From positions 1,302,001-1,366,000 of the forward strand of contig CBDCDT010000002.1 of the NCBI GenBank assembly GCA_965215445.1: a DNA stretch of 64,000 nucleotides, read 5' to 3'. The position numbers and the translations under genes are program-made. Shown here piece by piece: positions 8,320 to 16,885 of the stretch. The notes beneath the pieces are model-generated. The model made no database searches. It saw only the letters and a list, made by a program, of their open reading frames with translations, and was not told the origin of the DNA. The DNA is from CBDBLK01 sp965215445 (GTDB lineage Bacteria > Bdellovibrionota > Bacteriovoracia > Bacteriovoracales > Bacteriovoracaceae). Within the stretch, counting starts at the first letter, position 1. Every line of letters begins with the position of its first letter.

Positions 8320-9408
8320 ATGACCAGCGGCCCACATTCAAACCTTTATGCCCTGATTATGGCCGGAGGCCAGGGAACCCGTTTTTGGCCGGGTTCGACT
8401 TCTGCCAGGCCCAAGCAGTATCTCAATCTTGTCTCCAAGCATTCTCTTTTATACGAAACACTGGTGCGCTTTGAAGGCCTTGTTCCCTCGCAAAGAAGAT
8501 ATGTTGTGACCCTCAAAGATCAGGCCGAGCTTGCCCGCCAGTGTGTCCAAACGGCCATGAACGATAAGGGAATGATTTTTGAACCCTCGGGACGCAATAC
8601 TGCTGCCTGCATTTTGTTGGGCCTTTGTTCTCTCCTGCAAAGAGGTGCTGGCCTCGAAGACGTGGTGGTGGCCACGCCCAGCGATCACGTCGTTTGCGAC
8701 CAAAAGTCTTTTTGCGATACTGTCAAACGCGCCAGCGAAGTAGCGCTTTCTTCCCATAAAATAGTAACCATTGGTATTCCTCCCACCCATGCGCACACCG
8801 GTTTTGGATATATTCGCCGTGGTGAAGAATTGGCCAAGGGAGTTTACAATGCTTTTCGCTTTGTAGAAAAACCCAATTTGGAAACCGCCAAATCCTATTT
8901 GGCCTCTGGGGAGTATTATTGGAATGCAGGCCTTTTTATCAGCACCATCAAAACCTGGTTTCGCGAGTTTGAAGAACACGCCCCCGAAGTTTATCAATAT
9001 AAAGAAAAACTTTGCGAGTGTGAAAACGATTTTGAAAAACTTTCACACGTCTACAATCAAATTCCGATAGACTCGATAGATTATGCCGTCATGGAAAAAT
9101 CCCGCGAGGTAGCGCTCATTCCCGCCGCATTTGACTGGAGTGATCTCGGTTCGTGGGATGCTCTCGAAGGACTGTGCGAGAGCAGAGAGGACAATACCGT
9201 AGTTGATTGTCGCGATGTCTATTCTTCGGATGCCAGGAACAATATTGTTTACGCTCCAGAGCGTTTTGTTTCTCTGATTGGTGTCGAAAACCTCATTGTT
9301 GTGGCAAACGGGAATAGTGTGATGGTCTTGCCCAAATCCAGAGCACAGGAGATTAAGGGTGTGGTGGAATTTCTCAAATCCCGCAAGCATCTCCATGACT
9401 TGCTATGA
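8320..9408 (+). CDS. manC: Mannose-1-phosphate guanylyltransferase
   Basis: The enzyme makes GDP-mannose from mannose 1-phosphate and GTP, a precursor for surface polysaccharides. The nucleotidyltransferase signature MAGGQGTRFWPGS, then RPKQYL, the TPSDH motif and the NAGLFI motif are all visible. At 362 residues it lacks the C-terminal phosphomannose isomerase domain of bifunctional forms. I chose ATG at 8320 because it gives the usual short N-terminus before ALIMAGG; a TTG directly after the upstream stop (8293) is possible. It overlaps the next gene by 4 nt (ATGA). Confidence 0.9.
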   Translation: MTSGPHSNLYALIMAGGQGTRFWPGSTSARPKQYLNLVSKHSLLYETLVRFEGLVPSQRRYVVTLKDQAELARQCVQTAMNDKGMIFEPSGRNTAACILLGLCSLLQRGAGLEDVVVATPSDHVVCDQKSFCDTVKRASEVALSSHKIVTIGIPPTHAHTGFGYIRRGEELAKGVYNAFRFVEKPNLETAKSYLASGEYYWNAGLFISTIKTWFREFEEHAPEVYQYKEKLCECENDFEKLSHVYNQIPIDSIDYAVMEKSREVALIPAAFDWSDLGSWDALEGLCESREDNTVVDCRDVYSSDARNNIVYAPERFVSLIGVENLIVVANGNSVMVLPKSRAQEIKGVVEFLKSRKHLHDLL

Positions 9409-10505
9409 ACGAACACTCCAAAACGATCATTTTTTGTGGTGGCGGATCGGGTGGACACGTCATTCCCGCCCTGACTGTCATTCGCAAAATTGAGCGAGAG
9501 CATCCTTGGAAGGTGGCCTATATTGGTGCTTACGCCGGTATAGAAAGAAAGCTGGTCGAAGCGCGAAATCTCCCCTATTACCCCATTTCCACCGGAAAAC
9601 TGCGCCGCTACTGGAGTTGGCAAAACTTTGCCGACATTTTTAGAATTTTAAGAGGCCTTTTGCAATCTTTTATTTTACTTGCCTCCTATTCCAAAAACGA
9701 TTGTTTGATTTTTTCTTTTGGTGGCTTTGTCTCCGTTCCAGTCGTTTTGGCCGCCTGGTTGCAAGGTAAAAGCATTTATCTCCACGAGCAAACCACTCGT
9801 GCAGGTCTGGCCAATAAAATCAGTTCACAGTTTGCCCACAAGGTTTTTTTAAGTTTTGAAGATTCACTTTCTTATTTTCCCGCACATAAATCTGTCTATA
9901 CGGGTTATCCCGTGCGCGAGGAATGTTTTTCCAAGTCTCTCAATCCTGTAAGTGTCGGGGGCAAAACTTTTGATTTTCAAGGAAAAGACTTGTTGTTTGT
10001 CACTGGTGGTGCTAACGGCTCTTTGCTCCTCAATACAATGATAAAAAATAATCTTTCTGTACTCAAAGAGAAGTTCCAAATTCTCCACCAAGTCGGGAAA
10101 AAATTCATTCAGGAATACCAAAAACTCAACGATGATCTCTACACGGCCGTCGATTTTATAGGTGAAGGCATGGTCGATCTTTTTAAAGGGGCCAAAGTTG
10201 TGGTTGGCCGTTCGGGTGCGGGAACTGTGGCCGAACTTTTGGCCTGCCAGAAGCCCAGTTTGTTCATTCCCCTAAAAATTTCTCAAAAAAATGAACAATT
10301 CCACAACGCTTGCCAGGCCCAAAAAAAGTTGGGAAGTTTGATTTTGGAAGAAGACTATTTAAACGATGAAAACTTTTTGAGTGCCATTGAAACCTTGAGA
10401 ACAAAAAGCACTGTCGAGCAAAAACAAGCAAGTCTCAAAGATGGCCTTGGATCAATTGTCGCCGAGCTTTCTCGTGCCAAAGCTTTGCGGGAGAAAACTT
10501 CTTGA
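9405..10505 (+). CDS. murG: MurG-family UDP-GlcNAc transferase
   Basis: The protein belongs to glycosyltransferase family 28, the MurG family, which adds GlcNAc to lipid I to give lipid II at the cytoplasmic face of the inner membrane. Matching features are the N-terminal loop CGGGSGGHVIPAL, FSFGGFVSVPVVLAAW, the YLHEQTTRAGLANK block, GYPVRE, and the C-terminal motif VGRSGAGTVAELL followed by PLKISQKNEQFHNA. Canonical MurG has GGxGGY/F and R-A-G-A; here RSGAG is a mild variant. It sits beside manC rather than in a dcw cluster, so it may be a paralogue with a different acceptor; the gene symbol is given for the family. It overlaps its neighbours by 4 nt on both sides. Confidence 0.75.
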   Translation: MNEHSKTIIFCGGGSGGHVIPALTVIRKIEREHPWKVAYIGAYAGIERKLVEARNLPYYPISTGKLRRYWSWQNFADIFRILRGLLQSFILLASYSKNDCLIFSFGGFVSVPVVLAAWLQGKSIYLHEQTTRAGLANKISSQFAHKVFLSFEDSLSYFPAHKSVYTGYPVREECFSKSLNPVSVGGKTFDFQGKDLLFVTGGANGSLLLNTMIKNNLSVLKEKFQILHQVGKKFIQEYQKLNDDLYTAVDFIGEGMVDLFKGAKVVVGRSGAGTVAELLACQKPSLFIPLKISQKNEQFHNACQAQKKLGSLILEEDYLNDENFLSAIETLRTKSTVEQKQASLKDGLGSIVAELSRAKALREKTS

Positions 10506-10855
10506 ACGTCAAAAAATGGCAGGCCAAAATCCGTAACTTCGTCCATGAAAGAGACTGGGAGCAGTTCCACAGTCCCAAAAATCTGGCCATGGCCCTCAAC
10601 GTGGAGGCGGCGGAGTTGATGGAAATTTTTCAATGGATGAAGGAAAGCGACTCCCGCCATATCCAGAGCAGGGAAGTGCAAACCCAAATTGAAGATGAGG
10701 TGGCGGACGTGGCAATTTACCTGCTGCGTTTGTGCGACCTGCTAGGAGTGGACTTAAACGCCGCTATGGAAAATAAAATACAAAAAAACGCTGCCAAATA
10801 CCCGGCCGAGAAAGTGCGCGGAAATTCGCGCAAATACAACGAATATAAAAGCTAA
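10502..10855 (+). CDS. MazG-like (dCTPase-type) nucleotide pyrophosphohydrolase
   Basis: This 117-residue all-alpha protein is of the MazG-like/RS21-C6 (DCTPP1) group, which hydrolyses (deoxy)nucleoside triphosphates to monophosphates and pyrophosphate. The metal-binding pattern is present as EAAELMEIFQW and EDEVADVAIYLL (ExxE...ExxD), with the family hallmarks RDWEQFHSPKNLA and a C-terminal NAAKYPAEK. The start is TTG at 10502, overlapping the stop of the murG-like gene. House-cleaning of modified nucleotides is the usual role; the substrate cannot be read from sequence. Confidence 0.85.
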   Translation: MNVKKWQAKIRNFVHERDWEQFHSPKNLAMALNVEAAELMEIFQWMKESDSRHIQSREVQTQIEDEVADVAIYLLRLCDLLGVDLNAAMENKIQKNAAKYPAEKVRGNSRKYNEYKS

Positions 10856-10892
10856 GTCATTGAAATTGCAAGATTATTGGCCAAAAAGAGAG

Positions 10893-11037
10893 TTTTTCTA
10901 CAACTTTTTGTCAAATTTATTGTAAAAATAAAAACTCAAAGTACTAAAATTGTTGTAATTATAAACTATTGAATTTATTAAATTTTTTAATAAAATTGTA
11001 GTTTTCTACAACTTTTAAGTAAAAAAATTGTAGAAAA
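10893..11037. promoter_or_regulatory. Repeat-rich operator-like region before the Fic gene
   Basis: This A/T-rich gap holds repeated TTGTAG/CTACAA words. TTGTAG-TTTT-CTACAA (10996-11011) is a perfect inverted repeat, and TTTTCTACAA (11002-11011) pairs with TTGTAGAAAA (11028-11037) over 10 bp across 16 nt. The 15-mer TTTTCTACAACTTTT occurs twice (10894 and 11002). A -10-like TATGAT at 11043 follows. The arrangement is typical of an autoregulated operator; the Fic protein downstream has a C-terminal DNA-binding-like domain that could be the ligand, which is inference. Confidence 0.5.
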
Positions 11038-11067
11038 TGCTCTATGATACTAAAATAGTAGGTTGTT

Positions 11068-12318
11068 ATGGATGCACGAGAAGAATTTAATTTTTTAAAC
11101 GGCGAGTTATGGCCCAAGTACACCCACGACCGCTACGTTCCTTTGGAAGATATAAAATACCGGCTGGAAAACCTTGGTATCTCTCACAATGATTGGCCCG
11201 AATTAAAACGCAAAATTCAGACTTTGAGAAAAATGGGGGCCATCCCTTTTTTCTTGAGGTCGATTGATAAAAAATTTTGGTACTTTCCGTCAGACTCTAT
11301 TAATAAAAAAATTCATCTCGTTGAAAGCTTGGGGAACAAGCTCTACCAGAAAATAGAGGCCTATAGTTCTCTTAAAAAGGGGTTTTTGGCCAATTCCAAC
11401 GTGGAAGAAGCGATCACCTCCGCTATTTATGAAGGTGCCAATAGTACGCGCGCAAAAGCAAAAGCTTTTCTTGCCTCTCAAAACCGACCTAAAAATAAAG
11501 ATGAGTTAATGCTCGTCAACAATCACCGGGCCATGTGCTGGATTAAGGAACATTCCACAGAACCAGTTTCAAATCAACTCATTCTTACAATACACAGAAT
11601 TGTATCTCAAAGTGTTCTTCGAGGAGACGATGCCAATTTTTGTGGAAAATTTAGAGATGCGCCTGTTTACGTTGGAAAGCATGAAGGAATTTATCACACA
11701 AAAATAGAAGAAACGCTCAACGAAGTAATTGAGATTATCAGTCATCACTCGAGGTTTCTTCACGGTTTGATTAAAGGCATTTTGCTTCATTACTTTATTG
11801 CTTATATTCATCCTTTCTTTGATGGAAATGGCAGAACTGCAAGAACGCTCTTTTATTTTGAAATGATAAAAAATAACCTTAAATTTGTTGAATTACTGGC
11901 CATTTCTGCAAACCTCAAAGAACACGGAAAGAGATACGAAAAGTCATTTGAACTGGTCAAAGAGCATGAATGGGATATGACTTTTTTTATTGATTTTTGT
12001 CTCGATTCATTACTTATGGCGCTGGAAAAGGCCGAAAGGAAAGTGAACTTTTTAATAAGCTTTTCTAAATTTAAAGATTTAATGGGAATTAATTCAAGTC
12101 AGGTTCTGCTTCTTCAGCGTATGGCATTGAACAAACATAGTTTTATAACCATAGAGAAGTATGCTGGTGATATTGGCAAATCTCGCGAAATTGCCAGAAG
12201 AGAACTCAAAGGTTTATTGAAAAAAAGTTTGCTTAGAGAAAAAAAGAAAGGGAAAAAGTTTATTTACTTTATTGAGAGCAAAAAAATTAAAGCATTATTG
12301 GGTATAAAAAAGGCCTAA
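11068..12318 (+). CDS. Fic-domain protein, class II, with C-terminal winged-helix region
   Basis: Fic enzymes transfer AMP (or related groups) from ATP to target hydroxyls. The catalytic motif HPFFDGNGRTAR is at residues 248-259 and the N-terminal inhibitory motif S-AIY-EG at 118-123, so this is an autoinhibited class II Fic. A Fic-N-like region precedes it, and the last 70 residues (from about 345) look like a winged helix (IEKYAGDIGKSREIARRELKGLL). It stands alone behind a 210-base A/T-rich gap with operator-like repeats and is itself A/T-rich relative to its neighbours, suggesting acquired DNA. The target is unknown. It ends overlapping msrB convergently by 4 nt. Confidence 0.9.
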   Translation: MDAREEFNFLNGELWPKYTHDRYVPLEDIKYRLENLGISHNDWPELKRKIQTLRKMGAIPFFLRSIDKKFWYFPSDSINKKIHLVESLGNKLYQKIEAYSSLKKGFLANSNVEEAITSAIYEGANSTRAKAKAFLASQNRPKNKDELMLVNNHRAMCWIKEHSTEPVSNQLILTIHRIVSQSVLRGDDANFCGKFRDAPVYVGKHEGIYHTKIEETLNEVIEIISHHSRFLHGLIKGILLHYFIAYIHPFFDGNGRTARTLFYFEMIKNNLKFVELLAISANLKEHGKRYEKSFELVKEHEWDMTFFIDFCLDSLLMALEKAERKVNFLISFSKFKDLMGINSSQVLLLQRMALNKHSFITIEKYAGDIGKSREIARRELKGLLKKSLLREKKKGKKFIYFIESKKIKALLGIKKA

Positions 12319-12866
12319 TCGGCCGCAGTGTCGAGGTTGAGAGATACGGAATTGATGCAATACCTGAGTCCTGTGGGTTTTGGCCCGTCTTTGAAGACGT
12401 GTCCGAGATGGGCCTTGCAGCGACGGCAGGTCACTTCAGTTCTGGTCATGCCGAGGGAGTGGTCGGGAACTTCTTCGATATTGCCTTGGGAAATCGGTGA
12501 GTGAAAACTCGGCCAGCCCGTGCCCGAATCAAATTTGGTACTGGCATCAAACAGGGGAAGGCCGCAGTTGCTGCAAAGAAATTTTCCCTCACCTTTATAG
12601 TCATCATATTTCCCGGTAAAGGCCCGTTCGGTTCCCTTTTTTCTGGTCACTTTATACTGCATGGGAGTGAGAACTTTTTTCCAATAGGTGTCGTCTTTTG
12701 CCGTCCAATCTACTCTTTCGGCATCAATTCCCTGAAGATGGGGGGAAAGTTCTGGAGCGCCTTTGTCGCCGGCATCTGACCTGAAAATATTAAACACACA
12801 CCCTCCCGTAAGAGCGATTATTATGGTTAAAGAGATGGCCCATGTTATAGCATTTTTTTTCAACAT
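12315..12866 (-). CDS. msrB: Peptide-methionine (R)-S-oxide reductase, exported
   Basis: MsrB reduces R-methionine sulfoxide in proteins. The C-terminal domain shows two CxxC zinc pairs (CSNC, CRRC), the substrate loop GTGWPSF and the catalytic Cys in RYCINS. An N-terminal hydrophobic segment ending ALTGGC makes this an exported form, probably a lipoprotein, although Gly at -2 is not the best lipobox. Start ATG at 12866 is preferred to the TTG one codon upstream. It follows hemJ by 14 nt on the minus strand, so pckA-hemJ-msrB may be one operon. Repair of oxidised envelope proteins is the likely role. Confidence 0.9.
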   Translation of the reverse strand: MLKKNAITWAISLTIIIALTGGCVFNIFRSDAGDKGAPELSPHLQGIDAERVDWTAKDDTYWKKVLTPMQYKVTRKKGTERAFTGKYDDYKGEGKFLCSNCGLPLFDASTKFDSGTGWPSFHSPISQGNIEEVPDHSLGMTRTEVTCRRCKAHLGHVFKDGPKPTGLRYCINSVSLNLDTAAD

Positions 12867-12880
12867 CAAAAAGCATTATC

Positions 12881-13426
12881 TCATACTTTCTGAGTTTCCC
12901 GAAGTTTTTTATAAATTTTTACCGTGGCAAATAATATAAAAGCGACCAAAGCAAACGCCAGCAAGGCATACCCCAAGGAGAAAGTCCTTTTAAACACCGC
13001 CAGGAAGACAATGAAAAGCAAAAAGAGCACGGGAACTTCGTTCCAAAGCCTTAACTGCTCGGAAGTCCAGAAGATAACTCCATTTTGCAGTTGTCGGTTA
13101 ATTCTTCCCAAAGAGAGGTGGTAGAAAAAGAGCAATAAGACCAGACCCAACTTGGCCAGTGGCCAGCCGGCGATGGTCGAGGGTTCCCATTGTACTAGGA
13201 GTCCCACGCCAAAACCCATCGCCAGAATACAACTGGGCCAGGTAATTCCATACCAAAGTCTATTTTGCATTACTTTAAATTGCCCTTGCAAAATCGAGCG
13301 TTCATGGGAAGGGCGCGCTTGTGCCTCTACAAAGTAGACGAAAAGACGTGGCAAATAAAAGAGTCCGGCAAACCAGGTAATCACGAAGATGAGGTGCAAG
13401 GCCTTGCCTGCCAAATAGAAATCCAT
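12881..13426 (-). CDS. hemJ: HemJ-type protoporphyrinogen IX oxidase
   Basis: The 181-residue protein is of the HemJ (UPF0093) family, which oxidises protoporphyrinogen IX to protoporphyrin IX in haem synthesis at the inner membrane. The family N-terminus KALHLIFVITWFAGLFYLPRLFVY contains the conserved His, and LAKLGLVLLLFFYH carries the conserved Lys. Four to five membrane segments are visible. It starts 9 nt after the pckA stop, in the same direction. HemG and HemY are not in the window. Confidence 0.85.
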   Translation of the reverse strand: MDFYLAGKALHLIFVITWFAGLFYLPRLFVYFVEAQARPSHERSILQGQFKVMQNRLWYGITWPSCILAMGFGVGLLVQWEPSTIAGWPLAKLGLVLLLFFYHLSLGRINRQLQNGVIFWTSEQLRLWNEVPVLFLLFIVFLAVFKRTFSLGYALLAFALVAFILFATVKIYKKLRETQKV

Positions 13427-13435
13427 GAAGGAAAG

Positions 13436-15028
13436 TTACCCTTTATAGAGAGGGGCACCTCCCATGTGAGCATGGTAAAAATCGCCAAATTTTTGCATTT
13501 GTTGGTGGAAACTGGTGGCCAATTTGCGTGCTTCAGTCTGGTAGGCATTGGGGTCGGGCCAACTGTCCTGCGGGTGGAGAAAAGAAGTGGGAACATTTCT
13601 TACCGCATGGGGAACTTCAAATCCAAAAATGGGGTCGGTTTCCGTCGGTACCATATTGAGGGTATTTTTCTGTACTGTTCTTATAATCTGGCGGGTGACA
13701 TTGAGGGGAAAACGCTGGCCCTCTCCGTAGGCCCCACCCGTCCAGCCGGTGTTGATAAGCCAGACGTTGACGTTGTACTGATTTAAATACCGGCCCAAAA
13801 GTTCGGCGTAAACGCTGGGATGTCTCAACATAAAGGGAGCACCAAAGCAAGGAGAAAAAGTCGTCTGGGGTCGCTTGATGCCAATTTCGGTTCCGGCCAC
13901 TTTGGCGGTATAACCCAAGACAAAATAAAACATCGCCTGTTCTTTGGAGAGCTTGGCCAGGGGAGGAAGGATGCCGAAGGCATCGGCACTTAAAAAGAAA
14001 ATGTGGCGGGGAACTTCTCCTTGAGAAGATGGCTCCAGTTCGTCGATAAAATCGAGAGGGTAGGAGCAGCGGCCGTTTTCTGTAATGGTGTCGTTGTAGT
14101 AATCGGGCTCTCCCGTTTTTTCCGTCAAAACCACATTTTCCAACATGGCCCCAAAAGTAGTAGCGGCCTTGAAAATTTCCGGCTCTCCCGTGCGCGAAAG
14201 TTTATAAGTTTTGGCGTAACACCCTCCTTCAAAATTAAAAACGCCCTCTCCAGAGAGTCCGTGCTCATCGTCGCCGATTAAATAGGTTCCCTGGTCGGTA
14301 GACAGTGTCGTTTTGCCCGTTCCCGAAAGGCCGAAAAAAACCGAAGTTTGTCCGTTGTCGAGCCGGTTGGCCCCGGCATGCATGGGAAGAATATTTTTTT
14401 CGGGAAGCAGGTAGTTCATCACACAAAACATACTCTTTTTGATCTCGCCAGCGTAGAGAGTTCCCACAATAATCGTCGTTTTGGTATCAAAGCAAGTGGT
14501 AATCACCGTCCCGGTTTTGACTCCAAAATGCTGGGGATCAATCTCCAGTTCGGGAGCGTGGAGAATGGTAAAGTCGTCCTGATTGTCGCTCCATTTATGC
14601 AACAAATGGCGGAAGAGATATTTGGAAAAGAGCGAATGTTGAGGGTGAGTGGTAATCAGACGGACGCCGATATTGTGTTGTGGGCAGGCGCCTACACTTC
14701 TCTCGGTAATATACAGATGTTGGCCGTCATTTAAGTATTGAATCACTCGAGTTTTAAGTTTTTCAAAATGTTCGGGAGTCATTTTGTGGATGGAATTTTC
14801 CCACCAGACTTTTCCCTCGGTGGAAGGGGAGCAAACGATATATTTGTCTTTCGCTGAGCGCCCGGTATGTTCCCCCGTTTTTACGACCAAGGCCCCGTTT
14901 TTACTCAATCTTCCCTGGCCCCTGGAAACGGCATCTTCGACCAAAGTGTTGAGAGGGGAATCAAAAAAGAAGCGTTGATTTTTTTGGTCAAGTTTCAATC
15001 CCAAGCTTTCATAAAGGGCGTGATCCAT
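13436..15028 (-). CDS. pckA: Phosphoenolpyruvate carboxykinase (ATP)
   Basis: PckA converts oxaloacetate and ATP to PEP, CO2 and ADP, the first committed gluconeogenic step. The 530-residue product has the ATP-type P-loop GLSGTGKTTLS, the LIGDDEHGL metal-binding motif and the conserved FNFEGGCYAKTY. I placed the start at the ATG at 15028 with an upstream GGAG, giving the N-terminus MDHALYESLG; a longer frame to 15115 would cross the promoter. A sigma70-like promoter lies 58-87 bases upstream. hemJ and msrB follow in the same direction. Confidence 0.95.
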   Translation of the reverse strand: MDHALYESLGLKLDQKNQRFFFDSPLNTLVEDAVSRGQGRLSKNGALVVKTGEHTGRSAKDKYIVCSPSTEGKVWWENSIHKMTPEHFEKLKTRVIQYLNDGQHLYITERSVGACPQHNIGVRLITTHPQHSLFSKYLFRHLLHKWSDNQDDFTILHAPELEIDPQHFGVKTGTVITTCFDTKTTIIVGTLYAGEIKKSMFCVMNYLLPEKNILPMHAGANRLDNGQTSVFFGLSGTGKTTLSTDQGTYLIGDDEHGLSGEGVFNFEGGCYAKTYKLSRTGEPEIFKAATTFGAMLENVVLTEKTGEPDYYNDTITENGRCSYPLDFIDELEPSSQGEVPRHIFFLSADAFGILPPLAKLSKEQAMFYFVLGYTAKVAGTEIGIKRPQTTFSPCFGAPFMLRHPSVYAELLGRYLNQYNVNVWLINTGWTGGAYGEGQRFPLNVTRQIIRTVQKNTLNMVPTETDPIFGFEVPHAVRNVPTSFLHPQDSWPDPNAYQTEARKLATSFHQQMQKFGDFYHAHMGGAPLYKG

Positions 15029-15085
15029 AGGGGCATCTCCAGTTAAGATTTCAAGACAAGACTTATTGCACAAAAACCATGGGGC

Positions 15086-15115
15086 ATTATAACTCTTTTT
15101 TGAAGAAAGTGCCAA
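15086..15115 (-). promoter_or_regulatory. Sigma70-like promoter of pckA
   Basis: On the minus strand TTGGCA (15115-15110) and TATAAT (15091-15086) are separated by 18 nt, matching the -35 (5 of 6) and -10 (6 of 6) consensus. Transcription would start near 15079, about 50 bases before the pckA ATG at 15028. Confidence 0.6.
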
Positions 15116-15250
15116 TAATGCCCACTCCCGAGCTTTTCAGGGGGGGTATATTTTGACCAGTAGGTGCTTTTCCCGCTCTTTTTTTAAAGCAGAAGACACG
15201 ACGGGTCGATAGTTTGGTTGACCAAATTGGAAGACTCGCGGGAGGAAAGC

Positions 15251-16015
15251 ATGGATATCGCTACGGTCATTGGAATATCTCTTTGTCTTATCGGCGTTCT
15301 CGGCTCTATTTTGGCGGGCGGAGACATCATGGCCTTTATCGACATTCCCTCTATATTGGTAGTGGGCCTTGGTCTGATTGGTGTTACTTTTGCCAAATGG
15401 CCTATTGAAATCGTACTCAAAGTTGCCAACATTGGTATGAAGGCGGTTTTTTTCTCTCCAGTTGATCCTAAAACAATTATTGAAGAAGTGGGCAAGCTGG
15501 CCGAAACCGCCAGGCGGGAATCTGTTTTTGCTCTCGAAAAACAACCTATCGAAGACCCCTTTATGAAAAAGGCGATGACTTTGGCGGCGGACAACCGCCC
15601 ACCGGAGGTGATTGATTCCATTCTTCAGCTTGAAATTAATGCCATGGAAGACCGTCACAAGGTAGGGATCGACCTTTTTCATGAAATGGCCAATGATGGC
15701 CCGGCCTTTGGGATGATTGGAACACTGATTGGCCTGGTTATCATGCTTGGGAATTTATCCGACCAGGCGGCGATTGGCCCGGCCATGGCGGTGGCCCTTT
15801 TGACCACTTTTTACGGGGCCTGTATCGCCAATATTTTTTGCAATCCGATTAAAAACAAACTATCCATTCGCTCCAAGGCAGAAATGACCAAAATGGCGAT
15901 TATTGTGGCGGGAACATTAGGTATTGTGGCAGGGGAAAACCCGCGCCTCATTAAGGAAAAACTTAATTCCTTTATTCCCCACATTGATCGCGAAAGTGGT
16001 GCGATGGAAAACTAG
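15251..16015 (+). CDS. motA: Flagellar motor stator protein MotA/PomA
   Basis: MotA is the four-helix subunit of the ion-driven flagellar stator. The start MDIATVIGISLCLIG has an excellent SD (GGGAGGAAAGC before ATG at 15251). Signature features are DIMAFIDIPSILVV, the large cytoplasmic loop with charged residues (ETARRESVFALE), and the third-helix motif GPAFGMIGTLIGLVIML with its conserved proline. The N-terminus resembles PomA of Na+-driven motors, but ion choice cannot be read securely. motB follows after 12 nt. A 14-base inverted repeat (15213-15226) lies upstream of the SD. Confidence 0.92.
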   Translation: MDIATVIGISLCLIGVLGSILAGGDIMAFIDIPSILVVGLGLIGVTFAKWPIEIVLKVANIGMKAVFFSPVDPKTIIEEVGKLAETARRESVFALEKQPIEDPFMKKAMTLAADNRPPEVIDSILQLEINAMEDRHKVGIDLFHEMANDGPAFGMIGTLIGLVIMLGNLSDQAAIGPAMAVALLTTFYGACIANIFCNPIKNKLSIRSKAEMTKMAIIVAGTLGIVAGENPRLIKEKLNSFIPHIDRESGAMEN

Positions 16016-16027
16016 GAAAGTTTCGCT

Positions 16028-16885
16028 ATGGCCGACGAAAATCCGGTTGAGGAAAAAGAAGACTCTGCTGCCGGGCCAGGCAGTCAAGGACAGGTCAAAT
16101 GTCCCGAATGTGTTCCTGGCCTTCCCGGCTGGATGGCGACTTTTTCCGACCTGGTGACTTTGCTTCTCACCTTTTTTGTCCTCTTATTGTCTTTTGCCAA
16201 AACAGAATCGGCCAAATACGAGGCGGCGCTTGGTTCTATTCGTAACGCTTTTGGTGGAAATGTGCGTGAACAAGGAGAGCCTTCCCAAAGTGGTAAATCT
16301 CCCGACGACAGTCCTACCATGATTGAATCCCAAAAACCGCCCCAACCTTTTCCCATCGACTTTCTCACCACCGAGGGGATTCTCGACAAGTATGAAGTCA
16401 ATCGTGCTTCCAGTGAAGAATTGGAATCCATGAAACACGATTTGGTTGAGTTTGGACTGCAAAATGATGTCGATATTTTTGAGACGCCCGAAGGCATTCG
16501 GGTTCATGTCAAGGACAGAATTTATTTTGCAAAGGGAAGTATTATTCCTTCTGAGGTTGTCGTCGAAGTCTACGATCGACTGGTTAAAATGCTCTCAAAA
16601 AAGAACTGGACTGTCTACGTTATGGGATACGCTTCCGAGGGTGAAAGGAGTACCGATGGTTCGCAGGATGCCTTTGCGCTTTCGGCCTCCAGAGCGGCGG
16701 CAGTGGCGCGAAGTTTGGTCAAACGGGGAGTTTCACCAGAGAGGATTACCACCAGCTTTTATGGAGATACCCGCCTTCAATCGAGAGCGGGAGACCGAGA
16801 CGAAGAGGCCTCCAATCGCTATGTCAGATTTATGGTTCGCAAAGTTGACATTGTCGAAGGTGGCAACAAAGTTTATCCCCGTTAG
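16028..16885 (+). CDS. motB: Flagellar motor stator protein MotB/PomB
   Basis: MotB anchors the stator to peptidoglycan and carries the ion-binding Asp. The cytoplasmic N-terminus includes CPEC, then PGWMATFSDLVTLLLTFF with the functional Asp41 in the single membrane helix. A plug/linker region and a C-terminal OmpA-like domain (about 150-285) follow, seen in RIYFAKGSIIPSE, SASRAAAVARSLV and NRYVRFMV. The OmpA loop after strand 2 reads GYASEGERSTDGSQ rather than the usual GHTD, a modest variant. It forms a two-gene operon with motA; its end overlaps the convergent hydrolase by 4 nt. Confidence 0.92.
   Translation: MADENPVEEKEDSAAGPGSQGQVKCPECVPGLPGWMATFSDLVTLLLTFFVLLLSFAKTESAKYEAALGSIRNAFGGNVREQGEPSQSGKSPDDSPTMIESQKPPQPFPIDFLTTEGILDKYEVNRASSEELESMKHDLVEFGLQNDVDIFETPEGIRVHVKDRIYFAKGSIIPSEVVVEVYDRLVKMLSKKNWTVYVMGYASEGERSTDGSQDAFALSASRAAAVARSLVKRGVSPERITTSFYGDTRLQSRAGDRDEEASNRYVRFMVRKVDIVEGGNKVYPR

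Noticed and set aside
13265..13786. Open frame of 173 codons antisense to pckA and hemJ
   Set aside because: It spans the junction of two well-supported minus-strand genes and has no SD or family likeness.
15213..15226. Inverted repeat TTTGGT-TG-ACCAAA near the motA start
   Set aside because: Arms of 6 bp with no second copy nearby; too little to call an operator.
15137..15682. Open frame of 181 codons antisense to motA
   Set aside because: It overlaps a clearly conserved motA coding region and its promoter side, and its product has no recognisable pattern.
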